Assembly: GCA_910587095.1 (NCBI GenBank)
Contig: CAJUMJ010000011.1
Coordinates: 1-64,000 of the forward strand
Length of the DNA: 64,000 nucleotides
Reading direction: 5' to 3'
Origin: an uncultured Lachnospiraceae bacterium
GTDB lineage: Bacteria; Bacillota; Clostridia; Lachnospirales; Lachnospiraceae
Numbering within the stretch: position 1 is the first letter of the stretch; each line of letters opens with the position of its first letter. The position numbers and the translations under genes were made by a program. This document shows positions 16,793 through 25,599 of this stretch, piece after piece. The notes beneath the pieces were generated by a model, which was not told where the DNA came from, ran no database searches, and was given only the letters and a program-made list of their open reading frames with translations.

Positions 16793-17452
16793 CTAAACAT
16801 ATATTTCCATAATCACCCTCGTCGCCACAAAGGTTCCGGCCTCATAATACCCTTCCAGCTCCACGCTCATGCCCTCTTCCAGATCGGATAACGCTGCCTC
16901 CCGCATATCAATCCCTGCGCCGCCACCCTGAATCGTCCAATGCTCCACCTTCGTGTCTTTCGTGAATCTGACCGGGATTTTCTTCGCCTCCTCCACATCC
17001 AGCAGGGTAACCATGCCGTCCTCATCCACCAGCGTAGTCTGCGCCAGCGTCATGCCGTCCGCCTGCGGCGCCTGCACCTTCCCGCCAAGATGCGCTGTCT
17101 CCTGCAATATCGCGACTGCCTGCCCTTCTTTTTCCGGCTCTATTGGCTCCTCGCCGCCGCTTTCTTCCGGCTTCTCATTCACCTTTTCCTGCGCCGAAAC
17201 CGGTTCCTCTCTCGCCCACTCGCCTTCCTGCGTTGCCGGTACAACCGAGCCATTTTGATCCTCCTGCTCATTCTCCGCCCCCGCCGAGACATTTTCCTGC
17301 GGATTCTCCTGCGCGCCCTCTTTCCCCACGCATCCCGTCATCCCCACAATCACCACCAGACCAATCGCCGCCGCCATTTGCTTTTCCTTCATTCGTAGCG
17401 AAAACTTTTCCGCTGTGACATAGTTTTTTCTTTTTCTCACTTTTGTCCTCAT
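16793..17452 (-). CDS. small lipoprotein with acidic linker
   Basis: The product has a lipobox (MTGC) after a hydrophobic stretch near residues 25-40, a Glu/Gln/Pro-rich linker (about 45-110) and a C-terminal domain ending AALSDLEEGMSVELEG ... FVATRVIMEIYV. That domain aligns with the lipoprotein encoded just downstream, indicating a tandem duplication with divergent linkers. The start at 17450-17452 follows AAAGGATGCAGCAGG; an internal ATG at 17390-17392 would give a more usual 21-residue signal peptide but lacks a ribosome site. Promoter P2 lies about 180 bp upstream. It may act with the two-component system and the ABC gene set, by shared promoter pattern. Biochemical role unknown. Confidence 0.7.
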   Translation of the reverse strand: MRTKVRKRKNYVTAEKFSLRMKEKQMAAAIGLVVIVGMTGCVGKEGAQENPQENVSAGAENEQEDQNGSVVPATQEGEWAREEPVSAQEKVNEKPEESGGEEPIEPEKEGQAVAILQETAHLGGKVQAPQADGMTLAQTTLVDEDGMVTLLDVEEAKKIPVRFTKDTKVEHWTIQGGGAGIDMREAALSDLEEGMSVELEGYYEAGTFVATRVIMEIYV

Positions 17453-17533
17453 CCTGCTGCATCCTTTCTATAGCGTGTCGCTTTAAGTAATTGGCAAACA
17501 CATCTCATCTGTGTGACAATTGTGTAAATATCA

Positions 17534-17566
17534 TAACCATAAGCAGCGCGTCTGTGTTGGTTATGT
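17534..17566. other. hairpin in the leader between P2 and the lipoprotein gene
   Basis: ATAACCA and TGGTTAT can pair across an 18-base loop. The stem lies in the untranslated leader of about 175 bases between promoter P2 and the lipoprotein start at 17452. The rest of 17453-17632 shows AT-rich sequence and no coding frame. Function unknown. Confidence 0.4.
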
Positions 17567-17632
17567 TATTTGCACAATATCAACAACCATAAAATAGCTT
17601 TGCAATTATTTAAACGCGATTTTCATTTCCCA

Positions 17633-17676
17633 ATCTTAGCAGGAGTTCCTCTAAAGTATCTCTAAAATTTCTTAAG
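17633..17676 (-). promoter_or_regulatory. promoter P2 with TTAGAGAT response-regulator box
   Basis: On the minus strand, TTAGAGATAC (17656-17665) is followed by TTTAGAG (17649-17655) and, 17 bp after the AGATAC hexamer, by TAAGAT (17633-17638). A weaker copy, CTTAAGAAATT, lies upstream. The layout is base-for-base parallel to P1 and P3. It should drive the lipoprotein gene at 16793-17452 and perhaps the genes after it. Confidence 0.6.
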
Positions 17677-17707
17677 GTTTTCTTTCCCAATTCCCCGGAT
17701 ACACAAA

Positions 17708-17743
17708 GAGGAGACGTATGGCTTGTGTCCCATACGTCTCCTC
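17708..17743 (-). terminator. terminator after the hybrid kinase operon
   Basis: A 14-bp stem (17708-17721 with 17730-17743) and an 8-base loop lie 30 bp downstream of the hybrid kinase stop codon. On the minus strand it is followed only by TTTGTG, so the T-run is weak, but the stem is very stable. Confidence 0.6.
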
Positions 17744-17772
17744 CCAGTTTTATCCTATCTCGTCTGCACACT

Positions 17773-20700
17773 TCAATGCAGATATTTTTTCAGCACCTCT
17801 ATAAACAACTCCATATCGAGGGGCTTCGCAATGTGGTCGTTCATACCGCTCTTTAAAGCTGCCTCTTTGTCTTCCTCCAGCGCATTCGCCGTCATGGCAA
17901 TGATCGGAAGCGTCTTGACATCCTTTCTGGCAAGAGAACGGATCGTTCTCGTGGCCTCATACCCGTTCATAATCGGCATCTGCACATCCATCAGCACAAT
18001 ATCGTAATAATATTCTTCCGATCTCTTCACCATATCCACGGCATCCGTGCCATCCGGTGCGGCTTCCACCACAAACCCGCTCTCCGTCAATATCACCTCC
18101 GCGATCTCTCTGTTCATCTCGATGTCTTCCACCAGAAGAACTCTCTTTCCGCCAAAATCGCTTGCCTGCCAGGCGGCTGTGTCCTCCTCCTTCTGACCCA
18201 TATTATTTGCGGCCAAAAGCGCGGATTTTAAATCCGACATAAAGAGCGGTTTCGCGCAAAACGCCGTGATTCCGGCCTCTTTCGCCTCCTCCTCAATATC
18301 CGTCCAGTCATAGGCCGTCAAAATAATAATCGGCGATTCACTGCCCACCACGCTTCGGATTCTCTTGGCCGTCTCGATACCGCTCGTCTCAGGCATCTGC
18401 CAGTCGAGGATGTATGTGTGGAAGGAGTCTCCCTCGTTCTTCGCACTCTTGGCGCGGTACACTGCCTCCCGCCCGGACGTGGTCCATTCGGCTCTCATAC
18501 CAATGGTCTTTAACATCTTGCTGACGCTGTCGCAGACATTAAAATCGTCATCCACCACAAGGGCCCTAAGTCCCTCCATCTCCTTGATCTGCTCCGCGTT
18601 CTTCTCCACATCCTGAAGCTTTAAGGTGAGATTAACCGTGAATGTGCTGCCCTTTCCAACCTCACTTTCCACCTCGACCGTGCCGTTCATCACCTCAATG
18701 ATGTTTTTGGTGATCGCCATGCCGAGTCCCGTCCCCTGAATACCGCTCCTCGTTGTCGTCGTCTCCCGCTCGAACGGCTCAAAGACATGTTTCACAAACT
18801 CCTCCGACATACCGATTCCGTTATCTTTAATAATGAAAACATAATCGCCGTACCCATGTTTAAAGGTGGTGTGCTGCATAATGCGGAACGTGATCGTTCC
18901 CCCCGCAGGCGTGTACTTGACGGCGTTGCTCATCAGATTGATAAAAATCTGATTCAGCTTAAGCGGATCCGTTATCACATCCTCGTTTACAACTTCAAAC
19001 GTATCAATAAAAAGCTCAAGCTGCTTCGCTTTCACCTGAGGCTGGATGATATTCACGAGATTGTGCATCAGCTCCGAAATATTACACTCCTGATCGTGAA
19101 TCTGCATCTTGCCGCTCTCAATACGGCTCATATCAAGAATATCGTTGATCAGGCTCAAAAGATGGTTGCTGGAAGCGAGAACCTTCTGCAGGCACTCCCT
19201 CACCTGCTCCTTATTGTCAATACGGCTCGCCGCGATCGTAGCAAAGCCGATAATCGCATTCATAGGCGTCCGGATATCATGACTCATATTGGAGAGGAAG
19301 GTCGTCTTCGCCTCATTGGCCTGCTGGGCATGCATCAAAGCATCCTGAAGCGCCTGTGTCTGCTGCCTTTGCTCAATCACCTGCTCCGTGACATCCCGCG
19401 CTACGACCATGGCCATGATGTCGTCTGTCATATCGTCTTTGGTCATAAAGAAGGACTGACGCACGCACATCTGACCGCCTTCGCTTGCCGTCTTTGTCCA
19501 ATAATCTATGTCGATTTCCGCCTCGCCCTCCTCGAACGCTTTTTGCAAATAGGCAACATCCACTACCCGGGTGTACTCTTCCTGGGATTCCGGACAGACA
19601 TACTCCTTCCACTTCTCAAAGAATGTCGATACCTTGCAGGGCGCCTTTAACCCAACCGCTTCCAGCATGGAACCCTGCTCCCCGTCCCTGGTCTGCAAAA
19701 TATCCTGTTCGACGAAATCTCTCGTCAGGTTAAATTCAAAAGTGCTAAACGCGTTCGACGTAACCGCAATCCGATACTGCCTTTCCTTGCGGTTCATCAC
19801 GGCCAGCTCCTCCTGCCCCTTAAGCTCCCTGAATTTCATCTCTGAGATGTTTTGACGGACATATAAGATCCTGCTTGCTCTGTCTCCTTTTCTCTCCAGA
19901 CAGACGGTCGTCAACTGCTCCCATTCTTCCTTGCCGTTGCGCATAACGTGGCATTCATACGTGAACGTATCCTGACCGGAAAGATTTTGTACAACCGAAT
20001 CGATCGAGAAGATATTCCAGTATTCTTTCTGCTCCTCCTCCCCTATAATCTCACTGCACTGTTTTTTGAGCACACTCGCGTAATCGCCTTCCAACGCCTG
20101 CTTGTTATCCACAAGGTTAACTCCTGCGGTGTAGGAATACGAACCCGTCTCAAGATCAACCGTCAGATATCTGGAAGAAAAGAGTGTGTTTAAACCATCC
20201 AGCACGTAGGTCACCTGACGGTTTTTCGCTTCCAGCGCCTTTTTCTCTCTCGCCGCGCGTACGATCACAACAAGAAAATAGACCGCGCAGAGAATGAGAA
20301 GAGAAACTTCAAGCTGGATGCCGGCGGCGTTTGCCCGGTTTACCATCCCCTGTGTGACTTTGGGCGGGAATGTCTGAACCAAAACATACTTGCCGTCCTC
20401 AAGAAATTTCACACAGAGATTGTCTGTCATGCTGCCCTGGCCGCATATGAAGGAACCGTCCCCTCCGTTTTCGAGTACCGCCTCCGCCTCCCGCGCCGTG
20501 GCGGAATCAATATAACCGGTTTCTTTCAAAACATCCATAAGCTTTCTCTGCTCATACTCCGTCCCGTTGGAGCTCGCGATCACCTGTCCGTCCGGCATGC
20601 AAAGCCAGGTATCCGAAACTTCCCCGAAATATGTGGCCTGTAAGATTTCCCTCAGATACTGCTCCGCCACGAAGGAGCCTCTGATTATACCGATGATCTC

Positions 20701-21180
20701 CCCGTCAAACCGAATCGGCGCATAAAACAGAACTCTTGTTCCTTCCTCGGAAAGACGCGCGTCGAATATGACGGAATTACCGCTCTCTCCATCCATTCCG
20801 CGCCGATAGTACTCTCTGTCGGAGGAATCCGTCACCCCTCCTTCCGAGGTGTAAGTCTTCCCCTCCGCATCCGTAAAGCGGACCGTGTCAAAAACGGAAT
20901 TTAGCTCCATCTCCTTGAGAGTTCCGGCTTCTACCATCGGTTCTGTCAGAGAAGTTTCCAGAAAATGCGCGTAGGTACTGATAACATTCAGTCCGTTCTC
21001 AAACTCGTTTGAAATCTGGCGCGCGGTTTTGCGCACGGCGTCCTCCGCGTATTTCCTGTTCTGTTCCGCAATTCTTTCCTTATTCTGCATCGTGTAAAAA
21101 TTAAACAAAAGAATCACAACAACAACCAGCGGAACGACATACAGAACCGACTGTAACACTCTTTTTCTCTTAATCATCAA
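17773..21180 (-). CDS. membrane hybrid histidine kinase with two receiver domains
   Basis: The 1135-residue sensor has a transmembrane segment at about 9-28, an extracellular Cache-like domain (DREYYRRGMDGESGNSVIFD) to about residue 280, and a second transmembrane segment. PAS-like modules and a kinase core follow, with phospho-acceptor His in SNMSHDIRTPMNAIIGFA near 632. Two receiver domains come last; acceptor Asp residues lie in YILDWQMP and IVLMDVQMP. No HPt or output domain is present, so phosphate probably passes to another protein. It lies 27 bp after the soluble hybrid kinase gene and is co-transcribed with it. The extracellular Cache fold suggests a small-molecule ligand. Confidence 0.93.
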   Translation of the reverse strand: MMIKRKRVLQSVLYVVPLVVVVILLFNFYTMQNKERIAEQNRKYAEDAVRKTARQISNEFENGLNVISTYAHFLETSLTEPMVEAGTLKEMELNSVFDTVRFTDAEGKTYTSEGGVTDSSDREYYRRGMDGESGNSVIFDARLSEEGTRVLFYAPIRFDGEIIGIIRGSFVAEQYLREILQATYFGEVSDTWLCMPDGQVIASSNGTEYEQRKLMDVLKETGYIDSATAREAEAVLENGGDGSFICGQGSMTDNLCVKFLEDGKYVLVQTFPPKVTQGMVNRANAAGIQLEVSLLILCAVYFLVVIVRAAREKKALEAKNRQVTYVLDGLNTLFSSRYLTVDLETGSYSYTAGVNLVDNKQALEGDYASVLKKQCSEIIGEEEQKEYWNIFSIDSVVQNLSGQDTFTYECHVMRNGKEEWEQLTTVCLERKGDRASRILYVRQNISEMKFRELKGQEELAVMNRKERQYRIAVTSNAFSTFEFNLTRDFVEQDILQTRDGEQGSMLEAVGLKAPCKVSTFFEKWKEYVCPESQEEYTRVVDVAYLQKAFEEGEAEIDIDYWTKTASEGGQMCVRQSFFMTKDDMTDDIMAMVVARDVTEQVIEQRQQTQALQDALMHAQQANEAKTTFLSNMSHDIRTPMNAIIGFATIAASRIDNKEQVRECLQKVLASSNHLLSLINDILDMSRIESGKMQIHDQECNISELMHNLVNIIQPQVKAKQLELFIDTFEVVNEDVITDPLKLNQIFINLMSNAVKYTPAGGTITFRIMQHTTFKHGYGDYVFIIKDNGIGMSEEFVKHVFEPFERETTTTRSGIQGTGLGMAITKNIIEVMNGTVEVESEVGKGSTFTVNLTLKLQDVEKNAEQIKEMEGLRALVVDDDFNVCDSVSKMLKTIGMRAEWTTSGREAVYRAKSAKNEGDSFHTYILDWQMPETSGIETAKRIRSVVGSESPIIILTAYDWTDIEEEAKEAGITAFCAKPLFMSDLKSALLAANNMGQKEEDTAAWQASDFGGKRVLLVEDIEMNREIAEVILTESGFVVEAAPDGTDAVDMVKRSEEYYYDIVLMDVQMPIMNGYEATRTIRSLARKDVKTLPIIAMTANALEEDKEAALKSGMNDHIAKPLDMELFIEVLKKYLH

Positions 21181-21207
21181 ATATGATCCTCCCTTGCCCC
21201 ATAAACC

Positions 21208-23310
21208 TTAAATCCCCTCGCTTTGTCCCGTCTCTTCCAAAATCCCGTCAATCAGTGCCTGTAACGCATCGATATCAAAAGGCTTCGGGACATGAGCGTT
21301 CATACCCGCATACAACGCCTTTTTCCGATCCTCCTCCAGAGCGTCGGAGGAAAGAGCAATAATCGGTATTTTTGAGAGCGCCTCGTTCTCAAGCTTTCGG
21401 ATTGCTCTCGCCGTCTCATACCCGTCCATACCGGGCATTTCGATATCCATCAGCACAAGAACATATTCCCCCCTCTCGGACGCTTTCAAAAGTTCGTATG
21501 CGCTTAACCCGTCACAGGCCGTTTCCACACGATAGCCCAGATTTTTGAGAAGCTCCTCCTCGATCTCCCTGTTAATGCCGTTATCCTCAACCAACAGGAT
21601 TCTGCCTTTGTCCCTCCCGTTCTCCTGGTTTTCTCCCGCAGCGCTTTCATGCTCCATAAAGGAAGCGCGCACCGGGTATTTTATGGGAAGCTCCACCGTA
21701 AAAGTACTGCCTTCCCCGACCTTGCTCTCCACGTTGACCGTACCGCCCATTGTCTCGGCATAGCTTCTCACCACCGCCAACCCTGCACCGGGCATACCGT
21801 TATAGATCACGTTTTTCTCCTGCCTGATCGGATGAAAGATCTCCTCCTGCCGCTCCTTTGGAATGCCGCGTCCGCTGTCCTTAACGATAAACCGGTACAG
21901 CCCCCTTCCTTTCCTGTCGCTCTTGCTTTCTATGACGGTAATGCTCACCTGGCCCTCGGACGGCGTATATTTGATTGCGTTGTCCAGAAGCTGGTTCAAA
22001 ATCTCCCGGAGCCTTATGTAATCTACTTCCACCGAGAAATGGGTCATCCCCGTCTTGTCCATTCGGAATTTAATATTCTTCGCTCTGATCGGCCGCTCCG
22101 CGCTCTTTTCCACTTCCCGAAGCAGCTCGCCCAGGTGGTATTCCCTCTCCGTCAGCTCCGCTCTGGCCGGTTCGTTCAGGTTATCTTTCAAAAACTCGTC
22201 GAAAACCGCCAATAGCTCCTCCCCCGCAAGATGGATTTTTTCGATACAGTCCCCCACCCTTCCGGGATCCCCGACGCAGCCTTTTAACAGCTCCGCATAA
22301 CCGATCATGGCGTTTAGCGGCGTCCTGATATCGTGGGACATATTTGCAAAAAAAGTGTTCCGTGTAAGGCGCTCCGTTTCCGCCTGACGAAGGGCCGACT
22401 TTAAAAGCCGCTGTCTCTCCACCTGTTCCGTGATATCTCTTGATACGGAAAGAGCAATCACATCGCCCGTATGCGCGTTTTTTTCTAAAAAGAAGCTGTA
22501 GTGACTCAGACGTTGTCTCCCATACATGTCCGTCACCCAGCTATCATAAGTCTGTTCTCTCTCCCCTTCCTCATAACAGTGGATCAGCCTTTCCAGGTCA
22601 AAAAAGCGTTCGTATTCCTCCAGCTCCCGCGCCTCCGTAAAATCCGCCCAAAATCTGGTAAAATCGGAATATTTCTCAAAGGGCTGCATTCCCATATAAG
22701 TAAACAGATTTTGCAAGGTTCCTTCCTCGTTCAACACGGAAGCGGAGATAAATTCGTCCCTGGTCAGATTGACCTCAACAAAAGAAACCGCCTCGTAGAG
22801 AAGCGCTCTCTTAAAATAATCCTCCCGCAGATACGCCGTGTAGAGCGACTCGTTGATCCGCTCAAGCTCCGCCATACGCTTTTGCATCCGCTCCGTGACA
22901 TCCTCTATAAATACATAGAAAATATCCCCGTAGTCCCGCGTGTGGCTGAAATGTCCGTAATCCTCCACCCATCGCACCGAGCCGTCCCTGCGGATAATCC
23001 GGTACTCCACATAGTCGATCTTTTCCCCACTGTGCATAATCTGTGACTGAATGCTCGATTCCACTTTTAAAAGATCGTCCGGATGGACAACCCCTTTAAA
23101 AGTGTTCCCCGTCAGCTTCCGAAATTCGTCTCTCGTAGCGCATCCGAAAATCCGCAGCATGGCGTCATTTATATGAATCAGCTCCTCGTCCCCATCCGCG
23201 TGGTAGACGAAAAACCCGCCGGGCAGGCTCTCGGAAAACTGCGCAATAATGGGAAGCGTCTGCTCGTTAAAACTGAGCATATGGTCTGATTTTGTTTCGT
23301 ACTGTCTCAA
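21208..23310 (-). CDS. soluble PAS-domain hybrid histidine kinase
   Basis: The 700-residue product has no transmembrane segment. Two PAS-type regions (GGFFVYHADGDEELIHINDAM near residue 30 and another around 180-290) precede the kinase core. Phospho-acceptor His lies in ANMSHDIRTPLNAMIGYAELL near 325, followed by a HATPase domain with DSGRGIP and a single receiver domain with LVLMDIEMPGMDGYE. The start is a TTG at 23308-23310 (MRQYETKSD after decoding) with GGGAGAGG just upstream. An ATG ten codons downstream is an alternative. It is the first gene of a two-kinase operon, divergent from the response regulator at 23482. The signal is unknown. Confidence 0.9.
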   Translation of the reverse strand: MRQYETKSDHMLSFNEQTLPIIAQFSESLPGGFFVYHADGDEELIHINDAMLRIFGCATRDEFRKLTGNTFKGVVHPDDLLKVESSIQSQIMHSGEKIDYVEYRIIRRDGSVRWVEDYGHFSHTRDYGDIFYVFIEDVTERMQKRMAELERINESLYTAYLREDYFKRALLYEAVSFVEVNLTRDEFISASVLNEEGTLQNLFTYMGMQPFEKYSDFTRFWADFTEARELEEYERFFDLERLIHCYEEGEREQTYDSWVTDMYGRQRLSHYSFFLEKNAHTGDVIALSVSRDITEQVERQRLLKSALRQAETERLTRNTFFANMSHDIRTPLNAMIGYAELLKGCVGDPGRVGDCIEKIHLAGEELLAVFDEFLKDNLNEPARAELTEREYHLGELLREVEKSAERPIRAKNIKFRMDKTGMTHFSVEVDYIRLREILNQLLDNAIKYTPSEGQVSITVIESKSDRKGRGLYRFIVKDSGRGIPKERQEEIFHPIRQEKNVIYNGMPGAGLAVVRSYAETMGGTVNVESKVGEGSTFTVELPIKYPVRASFMEHESAAGENQENGRDKGRILLVEDNGINREIEEELLKNLGYRVETACDGLSAYELLKASERGEYVLVLMDIEMPGMDGYETARAIRKLENEALSKIPIIALSSDALEEDRKKALYAGMNAHVPKPFDIDALQALIDGILEETGQSEGI

Positions 23311-23368
23311 TGCCTCTCCCTCGCCTTTGTCTCGTTACACACAAAATGCCAATGTCTATCCTGCGACG

Positions 23369-23397
23369 ATTATATCATAAATAGAGAAGTATAGCAA
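23369..23397 (-). promoter_or_regulatory. sigma-A-type promoter of the hybrid kinase operon
   Basis: On the minus strand, TTGCTA (23392-23397) and TATAAT (23369-23374) are 17 bp apart, about 60 bp upstream of the TTG start. It lies back to back with promoter P3, so the TTAGAGAT box at 23408 could affect both directions. Confidence 0.7.
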
Positions 23398-23407
23398 AAA
23401 AAATAGA

Positions 23408-23440
23408 TTAGAGATTTTTTAAAGATTTCTGTGGTATCAT
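23408..23440 (+). promoter_or_regulatory. promoter P3 of the response regulator, with TTAGAGAT box
   Basis: TTAGAGATTT (23408-23417) is followed by TTTAAAG (23418-23424). TATCAT (23435-23440) lies 17 bp after the AGATTT hexamer. The spacing is identical to P1 and P2, which suggests that the regulator encoded immediately downstream controls its own gene and the small lipoprotein genes. Confidence 0.6.
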
Positions 23441-23481
23441 ACATAATTAGAATTTATAATGATTAAAAAAAGGAGCTGACC

Positions 23482-24159
23482 ATGCGTATACTTCTTGCTG
23501 AGGACGATGAACAACTGAATGAAACTCTTGTATACGGGCTGACGCATGCCGGTTTTATCGTGGACACATGCTTTGACGGGGAAGACGCGCTATTTTACGG
23601 AGAGCAGAACATCCATGACGTAATCCTTCTGGATCGTTTGCTGCCCTGCATGGAAGGCACGGATGTGCTCAATGCGCTTCGGAAAAAGGGCATAGGCACG
23701 CCCGTGATCCTGATCACTGCCCTCGGCACGCTCTCCGACAAGGTGGAAGGACTCGATCTTGGCGCGGACGATTATCTGGTCAAGCCCTTCGCCATAGAGG
23801 AACTCTTAGCCAGAATCCGCTGTGTTGCCAGACGTCCCCGCAAATTGGTAACGCCGGAATCCCTCTCCTATTCGGACATCACCTGGTTTCCCGCAGAAAA
23901 CCGGCTAAACGGCCCTTCCGGCAGCTGTACCTTATCCAGGCGGGAATCGGCTCTTCTTGACGCATTTGTGAAAAGCGGAAACGCGACCCTCTCCCGGAGC
24001 CACCTGCTCTTAAAAGTCTGGGGGCCGGATACGGATGTGGAGGAAGGTAATCTTGACAACTACATCCACTTTCTGCGCAGACGCCTCAAGACCGTGGGAA
24101 GCCGTCTCATCCTGAAAACCGTCCGGGGCGTGGGCTACGCCCTGACAAAGACCTCATAA
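23482..24159 (+). CDS. OmpR/PhoB-family response regulator
   Basis: The 225-residue DNA-binding regulator has an N-terminal receiver with acidic pair EDD at residues 7-9, phospho-acceptor Asp51 in VILLDRLLP, the conserved Thr/Ala switch region and Lys in LVKPF. The C-terminal winged helix (about 128-222) ends VRGVGYAL. AAAGGAG precedes the ATG. The cognate kinase gene begins 36 bp downstream. Its likely target is the direct-repeat TTAGAGAT box in promoters P1, P2 and P3, which would make it autoregulatory. That link is inferred from shared promoter layout, not from a known homologue. Confidence 0.95.
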   Translation: MRILLAEDDEQLNETLVYGLTHAGFIVDTCFDGEDALFYGEQNIHDVILLDRLLPCMEGTDVLNALRKKGIGTPVILITALGTLSDKVEGLDLGADDYLVKPFAIEELLARIRCVARRPRKLVTPESLSYSDITWFPAENRLNGPSGSCTLSRRESALLDAFVKSGNATLSRSHLLLKVWGPDTDVEEGNLDNYIHFLRRRLKTVGSRLILKTVRGVGYALTKTS

Positions 24160-24194
24160 TCCCCGCTACATCTATCGCCCGGAAGGAAAAAACC

Positions 24195-25505
24195 ATGTTT
24201 CAGAAAGTACACCTGTATCTGACGGCGCTGTGCGCCGGCATCACCGCCGCCATCATGATTGTGATGTCCTTATTGTATCTGTACCTCTCGGAAAAAGGAT
24301 TGTATGAAAACCAATTTCATTCCTTTCAAAACGACATCAGTACGATCGCCACCAGCCTGGAACAGCAGTCTGTCATCTCCATGGAATGGCTCGCAAAGAT
24401 GGAAGCGAGGGGCGGTTATACTTTCTATGTTCTGGACAATGAAATCCCTTTTCTCTACAACCAGCTTATCGGCCTGTCGGACGCCTCCGAAACCCGCGAT
24501 CTTCTCGACGCCTGCCTTAAAACCTACAAAAACCACTTTGAATACGCCTATATTGAGGAGGAATTAAATAACGGCGGCCGTTACAGCACATGCCTGCACA
24601 CGGAATTTCCATTTAATCCCGGCGGAAAAACGCACGAATACTACGCGAGCGTCATTGAGCTTGCCCGAAACGACTCTTCCCTGCAGATGGTCGTGCTCTC
24701 CTCCCTCTCCTTTCTGGAAAAGCAGATTACAAGACAGAGAATTCACTTTCTTCTGATCGACGTGTCCGCCCTTTTGCTTTTGACGCTCTTTTCCTTCTTT
24801 TTCACCGGCCGGCTGCTGCAGCCCATTATAGAAAATCGTCAGAAGCAAATTGCCTTTGTGGCCGCCGCCTCCCACGAGCTGCGCACGCCCCTGGCCGTCA
24901 TTCTCGCCGCCGCCGAGTGTTGCCGCAGCGCGGATGCCGAAAAGCAGACTAAATTTCTCGACACCATAAATCAGGAAGGCGCCGTCTTGACCTCTTTAGT
25001 CAACGATATGCTCTTGCTGAGCGCCTCCGACTCCCACAGCTTCGTCGTCCGCCCCGCCCCCACAGAGCTTGACACGCTGCTAATTAACGTCTATGAAGCG
25101 TTCGAACCCCTGGCGGCAAAAAAGGAGCTGACCCTCACCGTCTCGCTGCCGGAAGCCTCCCTTCCTGCCTGCAACGCCGACGAGGAGCGGATTTTCCAAT
25201 TGCTCTCCATTCTGATTCACAACGCCATCAGCTATACGCCGGAAGGCGGACGCATCGATCTGTCCCTTAACCGCCGCAAAAACCGCTTCTATCTCTCCGT
25301 CTCGGATACGGGCGTCGGCATTTTGCCACAGGACCGGAAAAAAATATTCGACCGCTTTTACCGGGCGGAAAAATCCCGAAGCGCCAAAGGACACTTTGGA
25401 CTTGGCCTGTCCGTCGCTTCTGAAATCGTAAAGCTCCACCACGGCACGATCACGGTCACGGAACGCACCGGCGGCGGAAGCGTGTTCACCGTCGCACTGC
25501 CCTGA
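24195..25505 (+). CDS. membrane sensor histidine kinase, partner of the OmpR-type regulator
   Basis: The 436-residue kinase has transmembrane segments at about 8-32 and 178-198 flanking an extracellular sensor of about 145 residues with no recognised fold. The kinase core has the acceptor His in AAASHELRTPLAVILAAAE near residue 228 and an ATP-binding domain with N box, SDTGVGI and GLGLSVASEIV. It probably phosphorylates the regulator encoded just upstream. No HAMP domain is evident, since the core follows the second membrane segment almost directly. No terminator is visible before the ABC-F promoter. Confidence 0.93.
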   Translation: MFQKVHLYLTALCAGITAAIMIVMSLLYLYLSEKGLYENQFHSFQNDISTIATSLEQQSVISMEWLAKMEARGGYTFYVLDNEIPFLYNQLIGLSDASETRDLLDACLKTYKNHFEYAYIEEELNNGGRYSTCLHTEFPFNPGGKTHEYYASVIELARNDSSLQMVVLSSLSFLEKQITRQRIHFLLIDVSALLLLTLFSFFFTGRLLQPIIENRQKQIAFVAAASHELRTPLAVILAAAECCRSADAEKQTKFLDTINQEGAVLTSLVNDMLLLSASDSHSFVVRPAPTELDTLLINVYEAFEPLAAKKELTLTVSLPEASLPACNADEERIFQLLSILIHNAISYTPEGGRIDLSLNRRKNRFYLSVSDTGVGILPQDRKKIFDRFYRAEKSRSAKGHFGLGLSVASEIVKLHHGTITVTERTGGGSVFTVALP

Positions 25506-25522
25506 TCATCCATAGATTTTCG

Positions 25523-25550
25523 TTGCAAAAACCTGCGCTTTGTGTATAAT
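25523..25550 (+). promoter_or_regulatory. sigma-A-type promoter of the ABC-F gene
   Basis: TTGCAA (25523-25528) and TATAAT (25545-25550) are separated by 16 bp, 50 bp upstream of the ABC-F start. The short leader leaves little room for an antibiotic-sensing attenuator. Confidence 0.65.
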
Positions 25551-25599
25551 GATATGCGTAGCCAAAAACAGAATATATTGGAAAATATGAGGTTTCAAC

